Shown: positions 10,371 through 21,816, counted from the first letter of the stretch. The stretch: DNA of 64,000 bases from Prorocentrum cordatum (GCA_963575745.1 CAUYUJ010017924.1:91001-155000); one strand, 5' to 3'. The notes: generated by a model not told the origin, from the sequence alone. Numbers and translations: made by a program.

Positions 10371-10784
10371 ACTGCTGCCTCAAGTGCGGAGGCTGTGCCT
10401 GGTCTGGAGTTTTGCCTCTTGCGGGCGTGTGCCAGGGCAACCCTGAGGCCAAGGACCTTAAGCAACAAAGGTCTAGGTTTTTGAAGGGCCTGTTCCGGTC
10501 CGGGTCTAAACGGTACTCTGACTGGACCGTTTCTGGGCACGGATCTCCGACCCCTTCTGATTTGCTGGTTTTGATCAGGTCATCTCACAAGTGGGTCCAG
10601 AGTCCAGGAGAGCTGATGACCAGGACAGCGCTGACGATTTTGTTGAAGGCTTGTGGGAGGAGTAGTGGAACCCTGTCCAGCTCCTCTCACGTTTTGGCCT
10701 CGAGTTGCCCGCTCAACAGTCACACATTGCTGTTGTTTGGGGCGGCTGGGTCAGACGGCCGCTTCCATCGAGTACAGTACAGTT

Positions 10785-10830
10785 CAGGAGGAGGAGGAGG
10801 AGGAGGAGGAGGAGGAGGAGGAGGAGGGGA
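10785..10830 (+). repeat. GGA triplet array
   Basis: About 14 GGA units with few interruptions. Confidence 0.92.
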
Positions 10831-10931
10831 GGTGTGCAGGGGGGGGAGCAGGAGAAGGGAGCAGGAGGAGGGGTCTGAGGCACGGGTGGAGAAGCGAGGA
10901 GGAGGAGGCGGAGGAGGAGGAGGGGGTGGAT

Positions 10932-10932
10932 A

Positions 10933-10997
<65 letters not shown>

Positions 10998-11125
10998 GGT
11001 GGTGGTGGTGGTGGTGATGATGATGATGATGATGATGATGCTGATGCTGCTGATGATGATGATGATGCTGGTGCTGGTGCTGGTGCTGATGCTGATGCTG
11101 CTGCTGCTGCTGCTCCTGCTGCTGC

Positions 11126-11159
<34 letters not shown>

Positions 11160-11170
11160 ACTGATGAGGA
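10932..11170 (+). repeat. GAT/GGT/GCT triplet array
   Basis: Blocks of pure GAT, then GGT, then GAT/GCT, then GCT and GAT again, suggesting stepwise expansion of related triplets. Confidence 0.95.
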
Positions 11171-11465
11171 TGAGGAAGTGGAGTAGGAGGAGGATGAGGA
11201 TGGGGAGGGGCCAAGAGGTGGGAAGTGCAGGAGGTGGAGAGGGATGGGGGAGTGGGGGCGTGGTCGGGTGGAGGGGAATTGGTTGGGGCGTGGTTGGGTG
11301 GAGGTGACGAGTGTGGGCGGAGGGTGGAGGCCGCGCAGTCCTTCCCGGCGTCCCGTGGCTGCCTGTGGGGGTGGGGTGCCGCCAGTTGCCAAGGACGCGA
11401 CTCTCGAGACCTGGCGAGGAGAATGATGATGATGAGGAGGAGGAGGAGGATGAGGAGGATGGAGT

Positions 11466-11770
11466 AATGCTAATCCTCAGGCGAATCGGAATACTAACAA
11501 TAATACTAAGAATGCGAATCAGAAGACGGCGAATGATACTACGCAGAGAATACGGGTAATACGACCCATAAAAATATCAACAAGAAGAAAGCGAAGACTG
11601 GTACAAGCTCGAACCGTAGTCCTAATACAAATAATAATCATGCGCCTAAAAGCAGTACTAAGACGAGTCATAACAATCATGCGAACGCGAGCAATGATAA
11701 TCATGATGGTACTTTTGATACGAGCGCGAATAATTATTCGAATGACCATGTAAAAAACAGTACAACATAT
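11466..11770. other. AT-rich triplet island 1
   Basis: AT-rich sequence in a GC-rich setting, with a hidden period of three: long runs read as triplets with A or C in the middle and T or G last (AAT, ACT, AAG, GCG, ACG). It follows a GGA tract (11428-11460) and is followed by the flank of the 77-bp array. No protein-like content. Confidence 0.65.
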
Positions 11771-13907
11771 TATGCTAACGGAGTTCCCCACATAAAGAGA
11801 TTAACGGTTTCGTGGGACCCATTTTCTTGATGCCCTCCTCGCTTTGGCGGGGCCCCGCTTGGGAGGGGCACGAAACCATGTAAATAGTATGGTTTGCGGA
11901 TACCCTCCTCGCTCAGGCGGGGCCTCCCTGGAGGGGTGGGAGGGGCACGAAACCATGTAAATAGTATGGTTTTCGATACCCTCCTCGCTCAGGCGGGGCC
12001 TCCCTGGAGGGGTGGGAGGGGCACGAAACCATGTAGATAGTATGGTATTCCGATACCCTCCTCGCTCAGGCGGGGCCTCCCTGGAGGGGTGGGAGGGGCA
12101 CGAAACCATGCAATAGTATGGTATTCTGATACCCTCCTCGCTCAGGCGGGGCCTCCCTGGAGGGGTGGGAGGGGCACGAAACCATGTAAATAGTATGGTA
12201 TTCCGATACCCTCCTCGCTCAGGCGGGGCCTCCCTGGAGGGGTGGGAGGGGCACGAAACCATGTAAATAGTATGGTATTCCGATACCCTCCTCGCTCAGG
12301 CGGGGCCTCCCTGGAGGGGTGGGAGGGGCACGAAACCATGTAAATAGTATGGTATTCCGATACCCTCCTCGCTCAGGCGGGGCCTCCCTGGAGGGGTGGG
12401 AGGGGCACGAAACCATGTAAATAGTATGGTATTCCGATACCCTCCTCGCTCAGGCGGGGCCTCCCTGGAGGGGTGGGAGGGGCACGAAACCATGTAAATA
12501 GTATGGTATTCCGATACCCTCCTCGCTCAGGCGGGGCCTCCCTGGAGGGGTGGGAGGGGCACGAAACCATGTAAATAGTATGGTATTCCGATACCCTCCT
12601 CGCTCAGGCGGGGCCTCCCTGGAGGGGTGGGAGGGGCACGAAACCATGTAAATAGTATGGTATTCCGATACCCTCCTCGCTCAGGCGGGGCCTCCCTGGA
12701 GGGGTGGGAGGGGCACGAAACCATGTAAATAGTATGGTATTCCGATACCCTCCTCGCTCAGGCGGGGCCTCCCTGGAGGGGTGGGAGGGGCACGAAACCA
12801 TGTAAATAGTATGGTATTCCGATACCCTCCTCGCTCAGGCGGGGCCTCCCTGGAGGGGTGGGAGGGGCACGAAACCATGTAAATAGTATGGTATTCCGAT
12901 ACCCTCCTCGCTCAGGCGGGGCCTCCCTGGAGGGGTGGGAGGGGCACGAAACCATGTAAATAGTATGGTATTCCGATACCCTCCTCGCTCAGGCGGGGCC
13001 TCCCTGGAGGGGTGGGAGGGGCACGAAACCATGTAAATAGTATGGTATTCCGATACCCTCCTCGCTCAGGCGGGGCCTCCCTGGAGGGGTGGGAGGGGCA
13101 CGAAACCATGTAAATAGTATGGTATTCCGATACCCTCCTCGCTCAGGCGGGGCCTCCCTGGAGGGGTGGGAGGGGCACGAAACCATGTAAATAGTATGGT
13201 ATGGTATGGTACTGGAGGTATGGTATGGTATGGTACGGTGTGGCATTGGTGTGATATGTTATGGTATGCTATGGTACGCCATGGTATGGTATGCTACGGT
13301 ATGGTACGTATGGTGTGGTATGGTATGGTATGGTATGGTATGGTATGGTATGGTATGTGTGGTAGGAACTATGATATGGTATGGTGTGTGTGGTAGGAAT
13401 AATATTGTGCTGTATGGAAGATGGAGCGGGAGGTGGGTGGGAAGGAGAGGGTGTTCTGGGAAAACAAGAACCCCACTCAGGATGTGGGGAATAACACGCA
13501 TAATCACACCAACATGATTAAGACTACGATGGACATCAGCACTCACCATGACCATAAGAAGACTAACCATAATACGTATAATAATACAACTTCTAGTGCG
13601 AACGAGATTTTTAAGACGAGGCAGTACATATCAATCATAATATTGATACAACGGCCAACCGTTTTCATACCAATCAAACATCAAAGCATACAACCGTGGT
13701 ACCAAACGTACTCATATTTGCAATAGTACGCATACCACTAACATTATTAATACTATTGCGATCGATATGCATCATCGTATCACGAAGCATGCACATACAA
13801 TTAAGACGTGTACTAATATTATTACTGTTGAGATTACTGAGGCAAACAACCATCCTAATATTACGATTCATGAAAAGACGAACGCATACGAACACGCATC
13901 CTGAAAT
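11771..13907 (+). repeat. Higher-order repeat unit 1 (2137 bp) with 77-bp array
   Basis: Starts TATGCTAACGGAGTTCCCC. About 18 tandem 77-bp units follow (about 11831-13197), each with GATACCCTCCTCGC, GGCGGGGCCTCCC and GGGGCACGAAACCATG, almost identical in the inner units and diverged in the first three or four. Then come a GGTAT pentamer array (13198-13370), a block ending CACTCAGGATGTGGGG, and an AT-rich island. The whole arrangement repeats from 13908. Sixty-five-residue open frames every 77 bp are repeat artefacts. Confidence 0.93.
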
Positions 13908-13915
13908 TATGCTAA
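13490..13915. other. AT-rich triplet island 2
   Basis: AT-rich, N/T/H/K-type triplets. It is bounded by the inverted pair ATGTGGGGAA (13482-13491) and TTCCCCACAT (13920-13929). Confidence 0.65.
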
Positions 13916-15800
13916 CGGAGTTCCCCACATAAAGAGATTAACGGTTTCGTGGGACCCATTTTCTTGATACCCTCCTCGCTCAGGCGGGGCCTCCCTGGAG
14001 GGGTGGGAGGTGCACGAAACCATGTAAATAGTATGGTATTCCGATACCCTCCTCGCTCAGGCGGGGCCTCCCTGGAGGGGTGGGAGGGGCACGAAACCAT
14101 GTACATAGTATGGTATTCCGATACCCTCCTCGCTCAGGCGGGGCCTCCCTGGAGGGGTGGGAGGGGCACGAAACCATGTAAATAGTATGGTATTCCGATA
14201 CCCTCCTCGCTCAGGCGGGGCCTCCCTGGAGGGGTGGGAGGGGCACGAAACCATGTAAATAGTATGGTATTCCGATACCCTCCTCGCTCAGGCGGGGCCT
14301 CCCTGGAGGGGTGGGAGGGGCACGAAACCATGTAAATAGTATGGTATTCCGATACCCTCCTCGCTCAGGCGGGGCCTCCCTGGAGGGGTGGGAGGGGCAC
14401 GAAACCATGTAAATAGTATGGTATTCCGATACCCTCCTCGCTCAGGCGGGGCCTCCCTGGAGGGGTGGGAGGGGCACGAAACCATGTAAATAGTATGGTA
14501 TTCCGATACCCTCCTCGCTCAGGCGGGGCCTCCCTGGAGGGGTGGGAGGGGCACGAAACCATGTAAATAGTATGGTATTCCGATACCCTCCTCGCTCAGG
14601 CGGGGCCTCCCTGGAGGGGTGGGAGGGGCACGAAACCATGTAAATAGTATGGTATTCCGATACCCTCCTCGCTCAGGCGGGGCCTCCCTGGAGGGGTGGG
14701 AGGGGCACGAAACCATGTAAATAGTATGGTATTCCGATACCCTCCTCGCTCAGGCGGGGCCTCCCTGGAGGGGTGGGAGGGGCACGAAACCATGTAAATA
14801 GTATGGTATTCCGATACCCTCCTCGCTCAGGCGGGGCCTCCCTGGAGGGGTGGGAGGGGCACGAAACCATGTAAATAGTATGGTATTCCGATACCCTCCT
14901 CGCTCAGGCGGGGCCTCCCTGGAGGGGTGGGAGGGGCACGAAACCATGTAAATAGTATGGTATTCCGATACCCTCCTCGCTCAGGCGGGGCCTCCCTGGA
15001 GGGGTGGGAGGGGCACGAAACCATGTAAATAGTATGGTATTCCGATACCCTCCTCGCTCAGGCGGGGCCTCCCTGGAGGGGTGGGAGGGGCACGAAACCA
15101 TGTAAATAGTATGGTATTCCGATACCCTCCTCGCTCAGGCGGGGCCTCCCTGGAGGGGTGGGAGGGGCACGAAACCATGTAAATAGTATGGTATTCCGAT
15201 ACCCTCCTCGCTCAGGCGGGGCCTCCCTGGAGGGGTGGGAGGGGCACGAAACCATGTAAATAGTATGGTATTCCGATACCCTCCTCGCTCAGGCGGGGCC
15301 TCCCTGGAGGGGTGGGAGGGGCACGAAACCATGTAAATAGTATGGTATTCCGATACCCTCCTCGCTCAGGCGGGGCCTCCCTGGAGGGGTACGGTATGGT
15401 ACTGGAGGTATGGAATGGTATGGTAGGTATGGTATGGTACGGTATGGTATGATATGGTATGGTATGGTACTGGAGGTATGGTATGGTATGGTACGGTGTG
15501 GCATTGGTGTGATATGGTATGGTATGCTATGGTACGCCATGGTATGGTATGGTACGGTATGGTACGTATGGTGTGGTATGGTGGTATGGTATGGTATGGT
15601 ATGTGTGGTAGGAACTATGGTATGGTACGTATGGTGTGGTATGGTATGGTATGGTATGGTATGGTATGTGTGGTAGGAACTATGGTATGGTATGGTGTGT
15701 GTGGTAGGAATAATATTGTGCTGTATGGAAGATGGAGCGGGAGGTTGGTGGGAAGGAGAGGGTGTTCTGGGAAAACAAGAACCCCACTCAGGATGTGGGG
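13908..15800 (+). repeat. Higher-order repeat unit 2 with 77-bp array
   Basis: The same left flank as unit 1, then about 18 further 77-bp units (about 13966-15390), a longer GGTAT pentamer array (15390-15690), and the same GGAAGATGGAGCGGGAGG to CACTCAGGATGTGGGG block (15705-15800). The inner 77-bp units are practically identical to those of unit 1, so the two arrays have been homogenised recently. Confidence 0.93.
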
Positions 15801-16085
15801 AACTACTACTATTGGTACTATTGATAATAGTACCACTGCTGACAATCTGTAGGACACTTACTAACGCCAACAATACGAAGAGTGAACCTATGACTAACAG
15901 TTACACCGCGGATGACATTGCGGATACTAGTGCTACTCATGCCAATACGATTATTCGTAATACTCACACTCAGATTACTAAGGATATTCATGCTACTATT
16001 ACTGACACGTTGATTGCTAAGACTACGCCTGGGAATGCCCTTTTATAGTTCGAGTTGTAGTGCGAACGCGATTAATGGTCACAGT
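15800..16085. other. AT-rich triplet island 3
   Basis: AT-rich sequence with ACTATTACTGACACG and AATACGATTATTCG runs, following ATGTGGGGAAC as in island 2 but lacking the right-hand TTCCCCACAT. It runs into a GGA array. Confidence 0.6.
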
Positions 16086-16087
16086 CG

Positions 16088-16575
16088 TAATTAGGAGAAG
16101 AACAAGAGGAAGAGGATGAGGATGAGGAGGAGAAGGAGGAGAAGGAGGAGGAGGAGGAGGAGGAGGAGGAGGAGGGGGGGAGGAGGGAGATGGGCAATGG
16201 GGCGGGGAATGTGGAGGATAAGCGTGAACAGGAATAGGACCAGGAGGAGGAGGAGGAAGAGGAGGAGAAGGAGGACAGGGAGGAGGAGAAGGAGGAGGAG
16301 GAGGAGGAACCGCAGCAGGAGCAGGAGGAGGAGGATTCTGAAGAGGACGGGGGCATAGGAGGAGGAGGAGGAGGAGGAGGAGGAAGAGGACGGGAGGAGG
16401 AGTAGGAGGAGGAGTAGGAGGAGGAGTAGGAGGAGGAGTAGGAGGAGGAGTAGGAGGAGGAGTAGGAGGAGGAGGAGTCTGATGATGACGAGGAGGAGGA
16501 GGAGGAGGAGAAAGGGAGGAGGAGGAGGAGGAAAGGGAGGAGGAGGAGGCGGAGGAGGAGGAGCAGGAGGACCAG
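16088..16575 (+). repeat. GGA triplet array
   Basis: Nearly 0.5 kb of GGA/GAG with GTAGGAGGAGTAGGAGGAG sub-arrays around 16400-16470. Confidence 0.95.
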
Positions 16576-16924
16576 TGTAAACCCAAGAGGTAACAACGAT
16601 GTTGGAATTATACCTTCCTTCAAGCTCCCTCTTCATAGGCCCATACAACGGTTCATGTCCACTGAGGGAACTGCCTCGTTGGACGACAACCGTTTGAAGA
16701 GCCTGAAGCGTGCCAGAACATGATTCTCGGGACTCCAACGCCACGGATCAACCTGACCATTGCGTCTTGACGATTCTGAATCGTGCCAGAGGGCCATTCT
16801 TCGGACTTCAATGCCGCGATTCAATTAAATTTTTGCGCTCTCATAATCCTGAATCTTTCCAAAACACCATTTCTGGTACGTTGACCATGGGAACCCGTGA
16901 ACCTCTTCTGCATTTTTAGAAGAA

Positions 16925-17320
16925 ATCTGTGCGGCGCTTTAGCGAGGGCCACAGTTTTGAAAGGAACCGCCCTCAATCCGTGTGCTCTTGCAAACTTTAC
17001 AAAAGGAATGTGCGCGGCGCTAGAGCGAGAGCAGCATTTTGAAAACGGCCCGCCCTCAATCCGTGAAGCTGCGAACTTTTAAAACGAGTGCACGCGGCGC
17101 TAAGGCGGGAACCACATTTTGAAACCGGCCCGCCATCAATCCGAGAAACTATTGCGACTGTTTAAATCGAATGTGCGCGGCGCTAAAGTAAGAACCAAAT
17201 TTTGAAACGGGCCCGCCCTCAATCCGTGAAGCTCTTGCAATGTTTAAGACGACTGTGCGCGGCGCTCAGGCGAGAGCCACATTTTGAAAACGACCCGCCC
17301 TCCATCTGTGAAACGGTTGC
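16925..17320 (+). repeat. Tandem repeat of about 82 bp, five units
   Basis: Units start near 16929, 17009, 17089, 17172 and 17255. Each has TGTGCGCGGCGCT, GAGAGCCACATTTTGAAA, CGGCCCGCCCTCAATCCG and a CTTGCAA-TTTA block, moderately diverged. Confidence 0.85.
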
Positions 17321-17429
17321 CACTTGTTAAGCTTCAGGTTCCTAAATGGTGAGGATGTCTTAGGCGAAACGCCCAGCCCGCCCTTTCGACCGGCCTCGGG
17401 GTGCGACAGGGAGAAGTTATTTATTAGGA

Positions 17430-17680
17430 AGGGGAATGGAGGAGGAGGAGGAAAGGGAGGAGGAGGAGCAAGAGGAGGATGAGTAGGAGGAGGATTCTGA
17501 AGAGGACGAGGCGGAGGAGGAGGAGGAGGACCAGGAGGAGGAGGACGAGGAGGAGGAGGAGGAGCAAGGAAATGGAGGAGGAGGAGGCGGAGGACGGGGC
17601 GGAGGAGCACCAGGAGGAGGAGGAGGAGGAGGATCATGAAGAGGATTCTGAAGAGGAGGAGGAGGAGGAAGGAAAAGGAC
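17430..17680 (+). repeat. GGA triplet array
   Basis: GGAGGAGGA with CAGGAGGAG variants, directly joined to the GAT array that follows. Confidence 0.93.
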
Positions 17681-17719
17681 GATGATGATGCTGATGATGA
17701 TGATGCTGATGATGATGAC

Positions 17720-17802
<83 letters not shown>

Positions 17803-17890
17803 GGATGAGGATGATAACGAGGATGAGGATGCTGACGATGATGAGGAGGAGGAGGAGGAGCAAGGAAAAGGAGGAGGAGGAGGAGGAGCG
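17680..17890 (+). repeat. GAT triplet array
   Basis: Mostly pure GAT, about 30 uninterrupted units in the middle, then GAGGAT and GGA. Confidence 0.95.
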
Positions 17891-18019
17891 CAAGCGTGAA
17901 CATGTGAAACTCAGGGGTGCCCCGTAGGTCAGCTTTGATGCCCAGTCTTTCGAGCATTTTCCCTGAAGGCAAACCTGGCACGCACTCAGCGGCCTTGAAC
18001 ACCCATCGTTAATTCGTCC

Positions 18020-18530
18020 ATGGGTCTTTTGAAGAATTCATTTGAAGCCTGTGGAAGTCTGTTAGGGCTCTCTCCGAGCCCTTCGCTGTTGGAGCCTTTG
18101 GGGCTATGTTGGGTGGTCTCAACTAGGGTCGCCCCCTTGGAGCCCGAAAGACCACCGCTTGGAGCGCTCTCGGGGATCCGTTGTGGTGCTCTTGGGGCTC
18201 TCTTGACATCGCTCGGACGTGTGCATTTTCTCCCTGCGAGTGCTATCGAGGAGCATCTTGGATCATCCTGCAAACATGCTCGCGGAGTGGACGACGTCCG
18301 AGCGATGGCAAGCTCCCCTGGACCTCTCCTGGGCCTTCTCGGGGCCCTCTTGAGGAATCGTGGGGCCATCCATCTGGAGGCTTCAGAAGCCCATCGCAAG
18401 CCAAAGTGTGGGAAGGCAACCAACATTGAAAACCATGTCTTCTGTGACGATTTTGAATCCTCGGGTGCATCCTGGAGAGGCTCCGTGGCGACCTGGAGCC
18501 GTTTTGGCGCCCAGAGCAGGAGCACAGCAA
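18020..18530 (+). repeat. Diverged GTCTTGG-family segment
   Basis: Contains GGGGCTCTCTTG, GGGCCCTCTTGAGG, GGGCCTTCTCGGGG and the box GGCAACCAACATTG followed by GACGATTTTGAATCCTC. This resembles the 68-bp box embedded in the GTCTTGG minisatellites further along. Confidence 0.55.
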
Positions 18531-19216
18531 AGCCACAGGACAGCGTGGCATCCACAGTGTGGCTCCGCGCACGTGTCGGATGCCCTCGCCAGCAAGAGCA
18601 CCGCAGCGCCACTGGACAGTGGAGGCCTTGACAGTGTGCAGCTCAGCGCCAACTCAGTGACCGGGGGGCCCCCACGACATGTCCACGAGCGCGCCCCCCA
18701 GGCTCTCCCATCGGCCGCGCGCCGGCCTCGGGCCATGGTTTGCTAGCCCCCCTCTTGGACCCCTCCCATTCGGTGCAAAGTCTGCCAATGGTCTGCAACC
18801 GAGCCGCCTGCAGCGCAATACATTCTTCAGTTCTCTTTGCATTTGCCTGCCAGCGCCGTCACCAGTCGTTGTTTTCTTGCCACTGCGCCACTGCGCCGCC
18901 TTGGCGCGGCTCTTGTCTGTCTGTCTGTCCACTTGGGCGTGCCCCCGCCCCTCGACTCTCCATGGACGCCCCCTGGACCCCGCCCCGCTGGCCACGGCGG
19001 TGATGACTCATAAGGGCAAACATCTGCAGAAGCACGCATGACTTCAATGAAACGATGGGATCGTAGATGGAATGGAGGAGGAGAAGACGAGGAACACATT
19101 GATGTGTAGATTATATACTTTTGCCTCCCTAGGCCCCTTGCACCCCTCTCGGACGCTTCTCCCTTGGACACTCCCGACTCGTTCCGTCGTCTTCGCCCGC
19201 TGGCCGCGGCGGCGAG

Positions 19217-19309
19217 GACATCCACACGGACTGGGTCAGCTGCGTGGTGTTCTCCCCGTCGGCCAAGATGCCGCTCATCGTGTCCGCCGGCTGGGACAAG
19301 CTTGTGAAG
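19217..19309 (+). CDS. RACK1: RACK1 exon C (fourth WD40 blade)
   Basis: Thirty-one codons in phase 0: [20 protein letters not shown] followed by [11 protein letters not shown]. It carries the WVSC-FSP and GWDKLVK signatures of the fourth RACK1 blade, including the WD dipeptide. The acceptor is GCGAG|GAC and the donor is GT at 19310-19311 (AAG|GTCCGC), one of only two GT donors in this gene segment. The open frame continues into the intron as VRVGRGG, unlike the VWNL expected, so the exon end is well supported. Confidence 0.95.
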
Positions 19310-19464
19310 GTCCGCGTGGGGCGAGGGGGGAGATGGGTGTTGCATCAGGCAGCCCTGGGCAGGATGTGCGCAAATCATCCCATACTTTTCCTGAGCACCC
19401 TCGTCGTGGAGCTCGCTGGAACAGCTGAGATGTGGACCTCATCTTGTTCCCCTTCCTGTGCCCG

Positions 19465-19466
<2 letters not shown>

Positions 19467-19508
<42 letters not shown>
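19467..19508 (+). repeat. GTC triplet array
   Basis: Fourteen uninterrupted CGT/GTC units. Confidence 0.95.
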
Positions 19509-19511
<3 letters not shown>

Positions 19512-19689
19512 CTTCCTCTCCCTCGCCGCCCCTGTCGTTGTCCTGAGGAGCCACGCCCCGACGCTGACGCAAACGGCAGCAGAGTGTCTTCCCACTTCGA
19601 CGGTTGCGCGATCATCGGCCGATCGCGACCCTGTTCGATTCTGGGACGGGGCAATGCTGGGTCGTTGGTGGCGGTCGGCCTGGCTCTCG

Positions 19690-19950
19690 TCTCCCCCCCG
19701 GGGGAAGAAGGAGGGTAAGGAGAAGGAGGAGGACAAATAGGAGGAGGGGGAGGCGGAGGAGGCGGAGGCGGAGGAGGAGGAGAAGGAGGAGGAGGAGGAT
19801 GAGGAGGAGGAGGAGGGGAGGAGGGGGAGGAGGGGGAGGAGGGGGGGCGGAGGAGGAGGAGGAGGACGAGGAGGAGGAGGAGGACGAGGAGGAGGAGGAG
19901 GAGGAGGAGGAGGAGGAGGAGGGGGAGGAGGAGGAGGAGGGGTGCGCGGA
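19690..19950 (+). repeat. GGA triplet array
   Basis: GGA/GAG array with short GGGGGA and GACGAG interruptions. Confidence 0.95.
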
Positions 19951-20100
19951 CGGGTATGAGGAAGGACGGGGAAGGACGAGGACGACGAGGACGCGCGGCG
20001 CGCGACGCGCGACGCGTGTCACGCGTGGCACGCGACGCGCGCGACGCTCGGCGCGCCACGGCGACGACGAGGATGCTGCGACGGCCACCTGGCGTTACAT

Positions 20101-20251
20101 CGGGCATGTCCTCTACAGGGGGAATACTCAAACATAGGTAAACAAAATAATCGTGGGACGAATTTTTTCCGATTATTTTTGATAATCTTGGGGCATGGTT
20201 TGACAATTTCTCGTTTTTCGTCCAACATCCGCCTGTAGGGGGACATGCCCG
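20101..20251. mobile_element. MITE-like element, family 4, copy 1
   Basis: Terminal inverted repeat CGGGCATGTCC-CTACAGG at both ends, with an AT-rich interior (TTTTTGATAATCTTGGGG, TTTCTCGTTTTTCGTCC). Its right end is 28 bp before RACK1 exon D. A second copy is at 53829-53987. Confidence 0.85.
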
Positions 20252-20279
20252 ACCTAAGCCTGGCGCCGGCTCCCCTCAG

Positions 20280-20322
20280 GTGTGGAACCTGAGCAACTGC
20301 AAGCTGCGCACCAACCTCGTCG
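20280..20322 (+). CDS. RACK1: RACK1 micro-exon D (43 nt)
   Basis: Encodes VWNLSNCKLRTNLV plus the first base of a Gly codon, matching VWNL-NCKLKTNHIG of RACK1. The acceptor is CTCAG|GTG after a short C-rich tract. The donor is GC at 20323-20324 (GTCG|GCGGGG). It is the smallest exon seen and begins only 28 bp after the right end of a MITE-like element (20101-20251). Confidence 0.93.
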
Positions 20323-20589
20323 GCGGGGACGGGGGGTGGGGGTGGGGCGGCGAGGTCTTCCGAGATTGCCTGGCCGTTTCTATTCGGTAGAGTTCTGATG
20401 TTGCCGAAAGTGCCCCAACGTTTCTGCAGGATGTGAGGAGGAAGAAAGGGAGGTTCTCTGGTAATACCGATAGGACCACCCTACGGGTGATGAGGAGGTT
20501 GGGGGGGGGAGGGGGAGGCGGTCGACTTGCGATGGCTCTGGGTTCTGTGGTGGTTTCTTCAACTTGCCTACTGTCTCGCACATCTGCCC

Positions 20590-20950
20590 ATCTATCCATC
20601 GACCTATCTATATAATTCTCTATTTAGCTTTTGCCACTATAGCTAGCTATCTCCCACCAGCACTGTACCGTTCGATCTGCACTATCGAGTAACCACCTAC
20701 CAATCACCATGCATTACCCACTTGCTATCCACTATCTAAATCCGTCTATCTATCTATTTACCGCTTCATTCATCTACAATCCATCATTTATGTGCTATCT
20801 TGCAACCAGTCTAGCGATCTTCTGTTCAACCAGCTTTGTTTACTATACATGTGTTATCTAGCCATATCTGATACAGATACATGTATATATATATGTGTAT
20901 ATATATAGGTACATCTATCATCTATACTGGCTACTATCTGCCCGCCGCTC
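20590..20950 (+). repeat. CTAT-type degenerate tetranucleotide tract
   Basis: CTATCTATCTATTTA, CCATCTATCC and TATATATATGTGTATATAT stretches. Confidence 0.85.
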
Positions 20951-20974
20951 TTCCAGATTATGCCAATCTTTCTA

Positions 20975-21050
20975 CTACTTGTGGTGGTGGTGACGATGGT
21001 GGTGGTGGTGATGGTGAGTGGTGATGGTGGTTCGAGGCGACGGTGGCGAT
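20975..21050 (+). repeat. GGT/GAT triplet tract
   Basis: GTGGTGGTGGTGACGATGG and similar. Confidence 0.85.
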
Positions 21051-21649
21051 GGGACAGGCGCGGCTCGAGCAAAAGAGCACTAGCCCAACTGACTGCCAGG
21101 CGCTTTGGCCCAGCAGGCGGGCGGCCAAGGGCGCGCGAACGCCGCCTTCCCCTTTCCCCTTACCGTATCCTGAATGCTTTCCACGCAAACCAACCCCCGT
21201 AGTACTGAGTAGGTCTGGCAGAGCCTGGCGCAACCCTGGTGCTAACACCTGCTCCGCCGGCGTGCCGCGAAACAGCGCTGCGTGGTACCATATCCGGTCA
21301 CTGTCGCGACTGTGGTGTAGCGCGAGTGGCTTCCGCGTTTCAGCTGCTGCCATTCCGGGAGCGCTTCCTGAGGCTCGGGCTGGCCGCCCTCGGGAGCGCC
21401 CCAGCCCCACCTGTCCGGCGGCGCCCCCATGGCCGGCCGCACAGGCCTCATCCGCACAGCAGAGTCTTCGCCGTCCTCCCGTGTGGCGAGCCCGTGCAGA
21501 AGCAGAGCCCGCAGGGGCACGCCGTCGGAGACCGGCGTGCCCCCGCTCCGCCGCTGCTTGCTGGCGGCACAGCTGCTCTCCGCGGCCCGGCCCTGCCTGG
21601 AGGATCCGTGACACGGAGGCCATGACCATGCACATGCCATCCTGGACAG

Positions 21650-21816
21650 CGTCAGGAGGGGAAAAAGCACACAGACACAATTCATCGTCGACTCCCAGGA
21701 AAGTATGGGAAAATACGGGAAGTGGGGGGGGGGAAGACAAAAACCCAGAAAATATGGGAGAATATGCGGAATCCTTTTATTTGTGTGTATTTATTTGTGT
21801 GTCCTGGGGCCCCTTC
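21650..21816 (+). repeat. 163-170 bp interspersed repeat, copy 3
   Basis: Same blocks again, closest to copy 1; followed immediately by ACAG. Confidence 0.88.

Larger units (their letters stand above)
9880..19216 (+). other. RACK1 intron B (about 9.3 kb, GA-AG)
   Basis: Starts GAAAGC and ends GGCGAG. Holds interspersed repeat copy 2, triplet arrays, the 77-bp satellite region, GGA arrays and an 82-bp tandem repeat. 10380-10780, 11175-11420, 16580-16920 and 18540-19210 are GC-rich without a feature I can name. Confidence 0.85.
19310..20279 (+). other. RACK1 intron C (970 bp, GT-AG)
   Basis: The shortest intron here. It contains a GTC array (19467-19508), a GGA array (19690-19950), GC-rich CGCGACGCGCGACGCG sequence (19990-20060) and a MITE. 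Confidence 0.9.

Noticed and set aside
11831-15390. CRISPR-like array or repeated 65-residue peptide genes
   Set aside because: The 77-bp units are contiguous with no unique spacers, so this is a tandem satellite. The repeated open frames are read through the repeat.
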